A stretch of DNA of 64,000 nt from Methanobacterium_C sp963845285 (GCA_963845285.1 CAWJRO010000015.1:124001-188000); one strand, 5' to 3'; shown: positions 38,476 through 47,595, numbered from the stretch's first letter. Notes: generated by a model from the letters alone, not told the origin. A program made the numbers and translations.

Positions 38476-39664
38476 AATTGAAGTAATGAACAAGTCATTT
38501 GGGATATTAAGTGAGAGGAGATCCCACATTGTTAATGATGAGCGAACCCTCAAGCTTAAAGACAGAGTTAAAAAAATAAGGCAGTATTCCATCTCAAACC
38601 TTGATGAATTAATGAATATCGGAATAAAAAAGCTTCAAAAAAATGGGATGGAAGTTATATTTGCTGAAACGTCAGAAAATGCCCTTGAAGCCATATACAA
38701 TATCATTAAAGATGAATCAATAATTGCAAAGTCTAAATCAAACACTGCCGGAGAAATAGGGCTTTCAGGGTTCCTTGAAGATAAGGGTATTGAAGTTCTT
38801 GAAACGGATTTAGGTGATAGAATTGTCCAGTTTAGCCCTGAAAACAGATCTTCTCACCCTACTGCACCTGCTTCTCATTTAAATGTCCAAAAAATATCTG
38901 AAATAGTTTCAGATGAGTTTAACCAGGACGTGAAACCTGAACCAAGAGCAATTTTAAACATAGTGAAAGCCGATATTCTGGATAAACTTTCAAAATGTAA
39001 AGTTGGAATAACAGGGGCAAATTCTATTGCAGCAGAAGACGGTTCCATAATAACAGTCCACAATGAAGGCAACATAAGCCTTGTATCAATGTTGGACACT
39101 CACATTGTGGTTGTGGGTATAGATAAATTCGTTAAAACCATAGAAGAAGCAATATCTATTGTAAAACTGGAAACCATATATGCAACAGGACAAACAGCAC
39201 CAGCATATATGAATGTTATATCAGGCCCTTCACAAACTGCAGATATTGAAAAAGTGCTTTTGAAGGATATGTACGGCGCTAAGAGGGTAGTTGTGATACT
39301 CCTTGATAATGGAAGAACTCAGGCAATTAAGGAGGGTGGCGAATGCCTTCTATGTATTGGCTGTGGCAGCTGTATTGTTTCATGCCCAATTTACAATGCT
39401 GTGGGGTATGATTTTGGATACAGGCGATATTTAGGAGGTAGAGGTGTGGTTTTTAGTCGTTTTATAGAAGATCAAGAATCTTGTTTTGATTCAGGTCTGT
39501 TCACATGCACTCTCTGCGGTTTATGCACATTAGAATGCCCTGTTGGTATTAAAACCAATCAATTGATCGAAAAGTTAAGAAAAGAGAGTGTTGAATCTGA
39601 TATTTTTTGTGATGAACACTCAAAAATTGCACACAAAATTCAAAAGAAGGGATCACCCTTCTAA
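38462..39664 (+). CDS. LUD-domain protein with two [4Fe-4S] clusters (LutB-like)
   Basis: A 400-residue protein. The LUD domain spans about residues 35-285 (SKSNTAGEIGL; GITGANSIAAEDGSI), followed by two ferredoxin motifs CLLCIGCGSCIVSCP and CTLCGLCTLECP. This is the LutB/YkgF design, working with a CCG-domain partner, here the overlapping upstream gene. No LutC or lactate permease is nearby, so the substrate in this methanogen is unclear. ATG 38462 has GGGG seven bases upstream and overlaps the previous gene by 14 bp. Confidence 0.88.
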   Translation: MKKSEIEVMNKSFGILSERRSHIVNDERTLKLKDRVKKIRQYSISNLDELMNIGIKKLQKNGMEVIFAETSENALEAIYNIIKDESIIAKSKSNTAGEIGLSGFLEDKGIEVLETDLGDRIVQFSPENRSSHPTAPASHLNVQKISEIVSDEFNQDVKPEPRAILNIVKADILDKLSKCKVGITGANSIAAEDGSIITVHNEGNISLVSMLDTHIVVVGIDKFVKTIEEAISIVKLETIYATGQTAPAYMNVISGPSQTADIEKVLLKDMYGAKRVVVILLDNGRTQAIKEGGECLLCIGCGSCIVSCPIYNAVGYDFGYRRYLGGRGVVFSRFIEDQESCFDSGLFTCTLCGLCTLECPVGIKTNQLIEKLRKESVESDIFCDEHSKIAHKIQKKGSPF

Positions 39665-39696
39665 TTTGATATTATTTTATATTTTAACTCTTTATT

Positions 39697-40779
39697 TTAA
39701 TTCCTTTTAACAATTAAAGCATGTGCAAGTACCATACCGCTTAAGAACATGAATGTTATCATTGCTGTTCCATTTATTCCACGGTTCTGTATGAATAATC
39801 CAAGCATAGCCTGGGCAGCAAATGCTGTAACAGATCCTATGAGTAATGCTTCTCTTCCAAGATGGCGTTTACTCCCCTTTTCTCGTTTTTCTTTGTATAT
39901 TGTGAGTATTTTCAGTCCTACAACAATCACGAAAACACACCAGATGAGTAAAAGTATGAGTGCTACATATCCAAAGTCAAATGCAACTCCAAAGATTCCA
40001 GGTAAGAAATAATCCACTATATCCTTTTTTGTGACTAATATTCCGGTGAATACTTGAAAAGGAAGTCCGAAAGTTAAAATAAATGATAGGGGAAGTGATA
40101 TGTAACCACTTGAGCTTCCAAGATCGGCAGATCCCCAGAAAGAGGAACCTACTACATGTCCAAACCAGGTTGTGTTAGGAATGACCATCTGTAAGCTGGG
40201 TACTGCATTACCTAAGAGCCTTTCTATTCTTACCATAGGACTTAGTACAGACATGGAAAGTATTCTTGATAATGCTTCAAGTGAACCGAATGCTACAACA
40301 ACAATCACAATTGCACCAATTATTCTTTTGACACTTAAAAATGATTTTTGACGGAAGGACTTTGAAATTATAAATAATCCTATGAAAAGTCCCATTATCC
40401 ATAACATAAGGAAATCCCTGTGCATTAATCCTCCAACGATTGTTATAACAATCATGAGGAGGATTATAAATCCTCTGAGGTTTCGGACATTTATTCCAAC
40501 TTTTTGCATCATTGGTAGAGCAGCTAAAGCAGTTACCATTACCATAAGAACTATGGGTCCATAAGTGTGTGTAAACTCATGGAAACCCAATCCGGGTATA
40601 AAAAGCCCTAATACATCCACACTAAAAAGGAGAGTTAATCCAATGCCTAAAATTAATGAAAATGAAAGTACACGACTCAATGATATTTTCAATATGTTAA
40701 AGAATAAAATTATCCCTATTTGGATTATAATTGCGATTTCCAGTATAAACTGAAGATTATTCTGAGCTATTAAAAACAT
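39697..40779 (-). CDS. Polytopic membrane protein of unknown function
   Basis: A 360-residue protein with about ten hydrophobic segments and few charged loops. Notable are FHEFTHTYGPIVL after the third segment (an isolated HEFTH, which matches HExxH but sits near a membrane edge) and a conserved-looking polar loop at residues about 190-225. GGAG precedes the ATG. No neighbours in the same direction. A transporter or membrane protease cannot be told apart from the sequence alone. Confidence 0.8.
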   Translation of the reverse strand: MFLIAQNNLQFILEIAIIIQIGIILFFNILKISLSRVLSFSLILGIGLTLLFSVDVLGLFIPGLGFHEFTHTYGPIVLMVMVTALAALPMMQKVGINVRNLRGFIILLMIVITIVGGLMHRDFLMLWIMGLFIGLFIISKSFRQKSFLSVKRIIGAIVIVVVAFGSLEALSRILSMSVLSPMVRIERLLGNAVPSLQMVIPNTTWFGHVVGSSFWGSADLGSSSGYISLPLSFILTFGLPFQVFTGILVTKKDIVDYFLPGIFGVAFDFGYVALILLLIWCVFVIVVGLKILTIYKEKREKGSKRHLGREALLIGSVTAFAAQAMLGLFIQNRGINGTAMITFMFLSGMVLAHALIVKRN

Positions 40780-41151
40780 TATATTACTCCAAGTCCTTCA
40801 TGGCTTTAGTATAATTAGTTAATTGTAAATTAGTTTTGATATTGTTTGTAAAGTAATTATAAATCAAATTTAATTATTGTTAAATTTAATTATTTAAACC
40901 TATTTACTTTAAGATATTTTAATAATTTAAATATATTTACTAAAATATGATTTTTAAGATTTTTTAAACTTTCTTAATAAAATCTTATTGTTATTAAACT
41001 ATTTAATAGAATAAAATCCTGTAAATTTAAAGTAACATCTTTTAATTCATAAATTGATGTGCCCATTGTCAATCATATCAAATTAAAATAAAAAGAGATA
41101 TAAATTATTCTGTTAATTTTCATTCCTTAATTTAATCTTTCCTTTTAACAT
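40780..41151. other. AT-rich intergenic region, no gene seen
   Basis: Extremely AT-rich, with many short TTAATTAT and TTTAAA runs; no frame, element or RNA gene was recognised. Confidence 0.5.
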
Positions 41152-41481
41152 TCATTTAACAGGTCGTTTAAATACCTGGAATAACTTAAATGGTTTTTTT
41201 GGAGGTTTACTTGGTTTTTCACCTTGATAAACTATTTTAACTTCATAACCAATTGGAACATCATCAAATTTTTTATCTAACACTGCCAATCCAAAAACAT
41301 CTACTTCCCCATTATCAGTTTTCAATGTATATTTATTACTGTGATATATTCCAACATCATTCTCTTTGCATAAGTAGATGCCACTAATTTCATCACCTAT
41401 GGCCTCAGGTCTCCAGATACTATCTTCAGGATCTTTAACCTCTTCCCAGCCAGCATTTCTATTCTTCATTCTTTCAACCAT
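41152..41481 (-). CDS. Hypothetical protein
   Basis: A soluble protein of 109 residues, rich in Lys, Asp, Glu and Pro, with a basic Pro/Lys tail (EKPSKPPKKPFKLF). The central part (YTLKTDNGEVDVFGLAVLD) looks like a small beta barrel. GGAAGTG precedes the ATG at 41481 by six bases; an upstream ATG at 41502 has no site and sits next to a TATA-like ATATATAAAA. No recognised family. Confidence 0.65.
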   Translation of the reverse strand: MVERMKNRNAGWEEVKDPEDSIWRPEAIGDEISGIYLCKENDVGIYHSNKYTLKTDNGEVDVFGLAVLDKKFDDVPIGYEVKIVYQGEKPSKPPKKPFKLFQVFKRPVK

Positions 41482-41565
41482 ATCAAACACTTCCTTTTTC
41501 ATTTTTTATATATTTACCTATTCAAGTTATTACTTATTTTATTTATTATATTATTATATGTTATA

Positions 41566-41783
41566 GAGAATTTCTAAAAACCTCTAAAATTTAATAATAT
41601 TAAAAGTTATAATTTAGTTATCACAAATAAATAGCCATTTAAGAGAATTATTGGCCATTAATAAACCAATTAAGTCATTGTAAACCAATTAAGTCATTGT
41701 AAACCAATTAAGTCATTGATAAATATCATAAAACTATTTCCAAACATAATATCAACAGTAAATGAAGGTTAATAGAAATTCTT
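41566..41783 (-). repeat. MITE-like element, family B copy 2
   Basis: About 218 bp, opposite orientation to copy 1, with ends GAGAATTTCTAAAAACCTC and AATAGAAATTCTT. It is longer than the other copies because a 19-bp piece is present three times. TATA lies at the left flank and TATT at the right, an imperfect duplication. A family A copy follows after 10 bp. Confidence 0.85.
41661..41718. repeat. 19-bp triplication inside family B copy 2
   Basis: TAAACCAATTAAGTCATTG occurs three times in a row. The other two family B copies have the piece once. Confidence 0.9.
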
Positions 41784-41793
41784 TATTAATATA

Positions 41794-41900
41794 GAGGGTG
41801 TCTCATGATTACTTTTGACATGCATAATTTTGCTTATTTTCGAGTTTAAAACCTTATTTGTCCTTATTTTTTTGTAGATTTTGAATTATGAGACAACATC
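41794..41900 (+). repeat. MITE-like element, family A copy 5
   Basis: Ends GAGGGTGTCTCAT and ATGAGACAACATC, flanked by TATA on both sides as a candidate target duplication. From here to the mfnB promoter (41,901-42,240) only AT-rich sequence is seen. Confidence 0.88.
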
Positions 41901-42243
41901 TATAAAAATAAAATGCATGCTCCTGAAAAAAGAATCCATAATCCTATGAAAAAAAGTTGAGAATAACTTGAATGGAATGAATACTGCAAGAAAATATTTT
42001 GTGGAAATCATATTGAAGATGACTATGATTCTTTAGGAAGGGTAAATAATTTTAGTAAAATAATTATAATTTCGTCTTTCTCCAATGTTTTAACTGTAAA
42101 TGTTAAATAAGGTTAATTAATTGAATTTGGTATGTTTTTAGATAAATTTGGATAAAAAATAGAGTTTATAATCGAATTTGTTAGATTAAATAAAAAAATA
42201 GAGTTTTTGGTATTTTATTTCAATTTTTAGTTGAAGGAACAAT

Positions 42244-42307
42244 GTTTATATGTTTGTCTCGATAATCTTAGTTATCGTATAATTTTTATGGGCTTATAAG
42301 ATATAAG
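42244..42307 (+). promoter_or_regulatory. mfnB promoter with two inverted repeats
   Basis: A TATA-like GTTTATATG (42244-42252) is followed by the inverted repeat CGATAA-N6-TTATCG (42260-42277), which would straddle the start of transcription, and by CTTATA-AGA-TATAAG (42293-42307) in the leader. Either could be an operator or a small hairpin. Confidence 0.5.
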
Positions 42308-42350
42308 TATAGAAAATAGTGGTTTTATTTAAAAATAGGAGGTATAAAAT

Positions 42351-43064
42351 TTGCTTCTCTTAATCAGTCCAATAAACACTGAAGAAGCACTGGAAGCCGT
42401 AGAAGGCAGTGCTGATATAATTGATGTTAAAAATCCAAAAGAAGGTTCATTGGGTGCAAGTTTTCCATGGGTAATAAAAAGTATCAGGGAATTAACTCCC
42501 GAGGGAATGCATGTAAGTGCGACAATTGGAGATGTGCCCTACAAACCTGGAACAGTTTCTCTTGCAGCTGCAGGAGCTGTTGTTTCGGGAGCAAATTACA
42601 TAAAAACGGGGCTTTATGGAACAAAAAATTATGATGAAGCCCTTGAAGTTATGGAAAATGTTGTAAGATCTGTTAGGGAATTTAATCCAGATGCGCTGGT
42701 TGTTGCAGCAGGATACGCCGATGCCCACAGGGTTGGTGCGGTTGATCCAATGGAAATACCTAGGGTTGCTGCAGAATCTGGTGCAGATATTGCAATGGTA
42801 GATACAGCAGTTAAAGATGGTAAAACACTCTTTGACTTCATGGACGAAGATGCTTTAACAAAATTTACAGATGATACTCACAAATATGGCCTTAAAGTAG
42901 CTCTTGCAGGTTCTGTGAAAGCAGAACAGCTTGAAATGCTCTATAATCTTGACTGTGACATTGTTGGTATCAGAGGTGCAGCATGTGTGGGTGGAGACCG
43001 TAATACAGGTAAGATCCACAGAAGTGCTGTAAGTAAATTGAAGAAAATGATAGAAAACTTTTAA
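42351..43064 (+). CDS. mfnB: (5-formylfuran-3-yl)methyl phosphate synthase
   Basis: Makes the furan core of methanofuran from two molecules of glyceraldehyde 3-phosphate. At 237 residues it has the family length (formerly DUF556). The Schiff-base Lys is K27 in IIDVKNPKEGSLG; KTGLYG and ALAGSVKAEQ continue the TIM barrel, and GIRGAACVGGDRN closes the phosphate site. The start is TTG, with AGGAGGT seven bases upstream. Diagnostic of a methanogen. It stands alone, after a promoter with two inverted repeats. Confidence 0.96.
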   Translation: MLLLISPINTEEALEAVEGSADIIDVKNPKEGSLGASFPWVIKSIRELTPEGMHVSATIGDVPYKPGTVSLAAAGAVVSGANYIKTGLYGTKNYDEALEVMENVVRSVREFNPDALVVAAGYADAHRVGAVDPMEIPRVAAESGADIAMVDTAVKDGKTLFDFMDEDALTKFTDDTHKYGLKVALAGSVKAEQLEMLYNLDCDIVGIRGAACVGGDRNTGKIHRSAVSKLKKMIENF

Positions 43065-43245
43065 AGGATTGAAATATAATATTTAAGAAAAATTTGCAAA
43101 TATATCTTCATGGTTTAATCTTTGGATAAAATATCGGGATAAGGTATTATTTATCACATTTTCTCCTAAAATTTATCATAAGATATTTTGTTTTTCGATT
43201 ATTTTTAAATATTAATCAACCTTTTTACAGGTTGGAGGTAACTAT

Positions 43246-44733
43246 ATGTTTTCAGAAAAATTAAAAAATGCCCCAAATGGTTATACATTCGACGATTTTT
43301 TAATGGTACCTTCAGTATCTTCCGTTGAACCAAAGGACGTTGTAACAAAGACTCGTGTTTCGAGAAATCATTACATTAATATTCCAATCGTCAGCTCACC
43401 GATGGATACAGTGACAGAAGCTGAAATGGCAATAGCTTTAGCCCAGGAAGGCGGTTTAGGAATCATACACAGAAATATGACCATAAGTGAGCAGATTGGA
43501 GAGATAAATAAAGTTAAACTCTCCGGAGACCTTACAATAAGGGATGTTATAACAATCAGTCCAGATGAATCCATAAAAGAAGCCCAGGGCATAATGGATG
43601 AAGAGGAGATAAGCGGACTTCCTGTTGTGATGGATGAAATTGTAATTGGAATAATAAGTAGAAGGGACATAAAACCAATTTTAAATTCAGACTCTCAAAA
43701 GAAAGTAAGGGACATAATGACTGAAGAGGTTGTAACAATTGGAGAGTCAACCACGCCCGAAGAGGCACTGGATGTTGCGTATGAAAACAAGGTAGAAAGA
43801 CTTCCAGTTGTCCAAAACGGGAAAATAGTGGGTATAGTTACCATGAGGGATATACTCGAGCGTAAAAAATTCCCAAATGCATCGAGAGACAAAAAAGGAA
43901 GGTTTTTGGTTGCAGCTGCAACAGGTCCCTTCGATCTGGAACGTGCAATAGCACTTGATGAAGCAGGAGCAGATATAATTTCAATAGACTGTGCACACGC
44001 TCATAAACCTGAAATTGTTGAATTTGCAAAGACCATGAAAGAAAATATAAATGCAGATCTGCTTATGGGTAACATAGCAACCAAAGAAGCAGCTGAAGAC
44101 CTCATGGCTGCAGAAGTAGATGGATTTAAGGTAGGAATAGGTCCGGGATCCATCTGTACAACTCGAATTATAGCTGGAGTGGGAGTTCCACAGCTTACCG
44201 CCATATCTGATGTTGCAGACGTTGCAAAAGACTATGATGTTCCTGTAATAGGAGATGGTGGTTTAAGATACTCAGGTGATGTTGCAAAGGCCATAGCTGT
44301 TGGTGCTGATGCGGTTATGCTTGGAAGTTTGCTTGCTGGAACTCATGAATCTCCAGGGGATGTTGTTATAATGAACGGCCGCAAATTCAAACAGTACAGA
44401 GGAATGGGATCCCTCGGGGCGATGACTGGTGGAGTAGGTGCCGGAACAGATAGATATTTCCAGGATGTCAAAGGACCAATGAAACATGCAAAACTTGTGC
44501 CTGAAGGAGTTGAAGGCGTTGTACCCTATAAAGGACCTGTAAATGAAGTTTTATTCCAGTTGATTGGTGGTCTTAAAGCTTCGATGGGTTACTGTGGTGC
44601 AAATAATGTTAAAGAAATGCAGGAAAAGGCTAAGTTCGTTCGGATCACAGCAGGAGGTATGGCAGAAAGCCATCCCCATGACATAACAATAACAAACGAA
44701 AGCCCAAACTATCCCACAACAAGGCTCATCTAA
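43246..44733 (+). CDS. guaB: IMP dehydrogenase
   Basis: Oxidises IMP to XMP with NAD, the committed step to GMP. The 495-residue protein has the barrel interrupted by a pair of CBS domains (about 95-210). The catalytic Cys is C304 in GPGSICTTR, followed by GDGGLRYSGD and the flap region GAGTDRYFQ. Full length, with both CBS domains, which in this family sense adenine and guanine nucleotides. GGAGGT precedes the ATG. Confidence 0.97.
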   Translation: MFSEKLKNAPNGYTFDDFLMVPSVSSVEPKDVVTKTRVSRNHYINIPIVSSPMDTVTEAEMAIALAQEGGLGIIHRNMTISEQIGEINKVKLSGDLTIRDVITISPDESIKEAQGIMDEEEISGLPVVMDEIVIGIISRRDIKPILNSDSQKKVRDIMTEEVVTIGESTTPEEALDVAYENKVERLPVVQNGKIVGIVTMRDILERKKFPNASRDKKGRFLVAAATGPFDLERAIALDEAGADIISIDCAHAHKPEIVEFAKTMKENINADLLMGNIATKEAAEDLMAAEVDGFKVGIGPGSICTTRIIAGVGVPQLTAISDVADVAKDYDVPVIGDGGLRYSGDVAKAIAVGADAVMLGSLLAGTHESPGDVVIMNGRKFKQYRGMGSLGAMTGGVGAGTDRYFQDVKGPMKHAKLVPEGVEGVVPYKGPVNEVLFQLIGGLKASMGYCGANNVKEMQEKAKFVRITAGGMAESHPHDITITNESPNYPTTRLI

Positions 44734-45009
44734 GCCAAAAGGAGAGAAATATTTAAATATTCATTATTTTAATATTTTTCAGGGTTTTTCTCCTACTTTA
44801 GTTAGGGTTTAGTTCATGAATAAAATTCATGGAAACTCTTGAATTTCTATTAAATATGATTTTCATTAAATCTTGAATTGTCTTTTTGAATTCCACCAAT
44901 AAATTCCTAGTTATTTTTAATTTTAAATTTTAAATCAACTTTATATCACATACATGCATAATATTTACAGAATAAATAAAAACAATAAAAAGGAAGTAAG
45001 AAAATCGAA

Positions 45010-45117
45010 TTGAGTGATTTTGAAATATTATACATAATCAAAGGGCAAAGAGTACATGTACCACCGAATGAAATAAAAGAATTTATTAAATATATGAAAC
45101 AGGAGATGGAAATATAA
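45010..45117 (+). CDS. Possible 35-residue small protein
   Basis: A TTG-started frame encoding a peptide that opens MSDFEILYIIKGQ and contains VPPNEIKEFI before a Met/Lys/Glu tail. AAGGA lies about 15 bases upstream, which is far. The amino-acid make-up looks protein-like, unlike the flanking AT-rich DNA. Rest of the 44,734-45,278 space shows nothing else. Confidence 0.35.
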   Translation: MSDFEILYIIKGQRVHVPPNEIKEFIKYMKQEMEI

Positions 45118-45278
45118 ATATTGAGCTTTAGATTTTTACGATAAAAAATAAATTTGATTTTTAACAATTCACTTTTTCTAATTTAATTTATACCATGCGC
45201 CTTGAAGGCATATATACAAATTTTAGATGCTTCTTTTTTTAAAACATCCATAAAAATGTTCTTTTTTTGTAAATCTAA

Positions 45279-45385
45279 TAAATTGTCTCATAATTAATTG
45301 TTACTCATATAATTTTGATTATTTTTAAATTTAAAGCTCTATTTAATCTTATTTTTTTTCAAATTTTGAAGTATGGGACATCCTC
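45279..45385 (+). repeat. MITE-like element, family A copy 6 (degenerate)
   Basis: The most decayed copy: left end TTGTCTCATAATT and right end GTATGGGACATCCTC, with interior GATTATTTTTAAATTTAAAG. The outer bases of the left repeat are lost. Confidence 0.75.
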
Positions 45386-45598
45386 TTTAATAATAATTAA
45401 ATAATTAATTAAAAAGGAATTGATAATTAAATAAAAAATCAGGTATTCTGGAGCTGTATATATTGTATGATACCAAATTGAGGTAGCTGCAATCTGGATC
45501 TAAATTAATAACTACTTTTTTTTAAAAATTTAAACCTTTCTTTGAAAATTTAATTAATAAGGAATTCCAACATATTTTCAAGGAGAAAAGTTATCGGT

Positions 45599-46288
45599 AT
45601 GCTCAACGAACTAAAATTAATTGATTATAATATAAGAGATCATCAAATTGAGATGAAAACCATGAAATCATGTATAATACTCTGCGGTGGTATGAGTCAA
45701 CGAATGGGAAAAGATAAGGGCTCAATGTTTGTTCAAGGCAAACCAATGGTGCTCCAAGTCCTTGAAGCTGTTGAAAATATTGTAGATGAAGTTGTGCTTG
45801 TTTTAAGGGATGAAACACAGATCAATGCATATAAAAAGATTTTAAAATCATTTGAAATTGATTTCAATGCTGATTCAAAATCGAGTTTAGATCTAAGACT
45901 TTTTACAGATATTATAAAAGATCAGGGGCCACTTGTGGGTATATTAACGGGCCTCTCAAATATAAAATCAAATGAAGCCCTTGTTTTACCTTGTGATTCT
46001 CCATTTGTTTCAAAATCATTTGTTTTGAAGATCTTCAGGTTTTATGATGAAAATAAAGGTCAAAATAAATTTGATGCTGTGGTTCCAAGATGGCCTGACG
46101 GCCGTATAGAACCGTTACATTCTATTTATAAAAAAGATAACAAAGAAAAGATTGAAAAAATTCTTAAAGGCAATTCAAGGGATGTTAAATCTTTAATTGG
46201 GATGATAAATGTTAAATTCATTGATATTAAATCCCTTGATAAAACAGGCAGGAGTTTTCAGAATATAAACAGAATGGATGATTTTTGA
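45599..46288 (+). CDS. mobA: Molybdenum cofactor guanylyltransferase
   Basis: Nucleotidyltransferase that attaches GMP to molybdopterin. The motif LCGGMSQRMGKDKGSM is the MobA form of the nucleotide loop; LVGILTGLSN and LPCDSPFV hold the metal Asp; RWPDGRIEPLHSIY follows. The first 18-21 residues precede the fold; in-frame ATGs at 45653 and 45662 lie closer to it, but only the 45599 ATG has an AAGGAG, at a longish distance. Useful for the formylmethanofuran dehydrogenase cofactor. Confidence 0.9.
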   Translation: MLNELKLIDYNIRDHQIEMKTMKSCIILCGGMSQRMGKDKGSMFVQGKPMVLQVLEAVENIVDEVVLVLRDETQINAYKKILKSFEIDFNADSKSSLDLRLFTDIIKDQGPLVGILTGLSNIKSNEALVLPCDSPFVSKSFVLKIFRFYDENKGQNKFDAVVPRWPDGRIEPLHSIYKKDNKEKIEKILKGNSRDVKSLIGMINVKFIDIKSLDKTGRSFQNINRMDDF

Positions 46289-46609
46289 GTTATTGGAAAA
46301 TTAGTTTTAAAAGAGTTTTAATAATATCTGGATTATTTTCTAGTTTAATAATTTTATGGTTCTATTATTTGTCAATTATTTTTCAGTGCTTTTTTTTATC
46401 TCTTTTTTAATCGGAATACCTCAGTTTTCCCTCCTTTTCAGTTCTCATAAATAAACCTTTTTAATTTCTTTGAATAGTAAAATAATAATATGGCAATAGA
46501 GCAACATTAAATTAGATTTATGTTCACACAGATTTTTTTGGGTATTTGTTGATGGGTTATGGATTGTAATGGAAATATTAATATAAAAAGAATTTTAAAG
46601 GAAGATAAA
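46289..46609. other. Intergenic region, no gene seen
   Basis: AT-rich, with T-runs after mobA that may end transcription and a probable promoter for thyA that I could not place. Confidence 0.45.
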
Positions 46610-47254
46610 ATGATTACAATTAGAACCGCCACAGCTGCAGATGCATGGAAAATAATTGTAAAACAGGTCATGAAAGATGGGGTTCAATTGGAAGATGAAA
46701 GGAGCTCTATTACAAAAGAGCTTTTAAATGTTATTGTAACAGTTGAAGAACCTTCAATTTCAAGACCGCCTGAAGGGTATTTCTGGACTGGTGAAAAACT
46801 TAAAATGTATAAAAAACAGTTTTTAGACCCTGATGGCAAGGGATTTGCATATACATATGGTAACAGGTTGAAGGAGCACTTTGGATTTAAAGTTGGTAAA
46901 AACATTTACCGTGTTAAAACTGATCAGGTTGAAGCAGTTATAAAACGTTTAAGGGAAAATAGAACAACAAGAAGGGCTACTATGACTGCATTTGACCCTT
47001 CCATTGATCATTATCAAGATGAAATTCCTTGTATGATCCTTGTTGATTTTAAAATAAGAAAAAATAAGCTTTACACCACAGCACTCTGGAGAAGCCATGA
47101 TATTTATGGTGCATGGATCCCCAACTTTTTTGGGCTTAGTGGGCTTGCAGATCATGTTGCAGATGCTGTTAAAGTGACTTTAGGGCCGATTACTATCCAT
47201 TCCATCAGTGCACATATCTATGAAAATAATTTTAAGGATGCTTCCAAGTTTTGA
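46610..47254 (+). CDS. thyA: Archaeal-type thymidylate synthase
   Basis: Makes dTMP from dUMP using a folate-like one-carbon donor. The short archaeal form, 214 residues: the catalytic Cys is C141 in DEIPCMILVDF, preceded by ENRTTRRATMTAFDP which contains the phosphate-binding Arg residues, and followed by LWRSHDIYGAWIPN for nucleotide binding. The frame opens at 46559, but ATG 46610 has AAAGGAAG five bases upstream. A family A element starts 11 bp after the stop. Confidence 0.93.
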   Translation: MITIRTATAADAWKIIVKQVMKDGVQLEDERSSITKELLNVIVTVEEPSISRPPEGYFWTGEKLKMYKKQFLDPDGKGFAYTYGNRLKEHFGFKVGKNIYRVKTDQVEAVIKRLRENRTTRRATMTAFDPSIDHYQDEIPCMILVDFKIRKNKLYTTALWRSHDIYGAWIPNFFGLSGLADHVADAVKVTLGPITIHSISAHIYENNFKDASKF

Positions 47255-47265
47255 GCTGTATTTTA

Positions 47266-47390
47266 AAGGCTGTCTCATAATTACTTTTGATAAATATAAT
47301 TTTGTTGATAAATGTAATCTTACTTATTTTTGAATTTGAAGCTTTATTTGTCCTTATTTTTTTGCAAATTTTGAACTATGAGACAATCTC
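47266..47390 (+). repeat. MITE-like element, family A copy 7
   Basis: 125 bp, longer than the others because the stretch TTGATAAATATAATTTTG is partly doubled inside. Ends AAGGCTGTCTCATAATT and TATGAGACAATCTC, flanked by TTTA on both sides. Begins right after the thyA stop and may serve as its 3' end hairpin. Confidence 0.88.
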
Positions 47391-47415
47391 TTTAATTTTA
47401 AAAAAATAGATTATA

Positions 47416-47595
47416 GAGGATTTCTATTAACCTCTATTTACTGTTGATATTATGTTTAGAAATAATTTTATGATATTTATTAATGAGTTACTTGAGCTAT
47501 TAAATGTTAATAAAGGCTTAAATGACGTGTTCATTTATCATAATTAACTTAAATCTTTTAATATTATTAAATTTTAGAGGTTTTTAGAAATTCTC
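47416..47595 (+). repeat. MITE-like element, family B copy 3
   Basis: 180 bp with ends GAGGATTTCTATTAACCTC and GAGGTTTTTAGAAATTCTC, flanked by TATA on both sides. Lies 25 bp from family A copy 7. The remaining 47,596-47,827 space shows no gene. Confidence 0.87.

Noticed and set aside
44946..45167. Minus-strand frame of 73 residues
   Set aside because: AT-rich shadow rich in Ile, Phe and Tyr, opposite a better small frame on the plus strand.
11503..47390. CRISPR array made of the repeated 105-bp sequences
   Set aside because: Copies are far apart, lie in both orientations, have terminal inverted repeats and no regular spacers; no cas genes are present. The GGDD palm protein is not accompanied by other Csm/Cmr parts.
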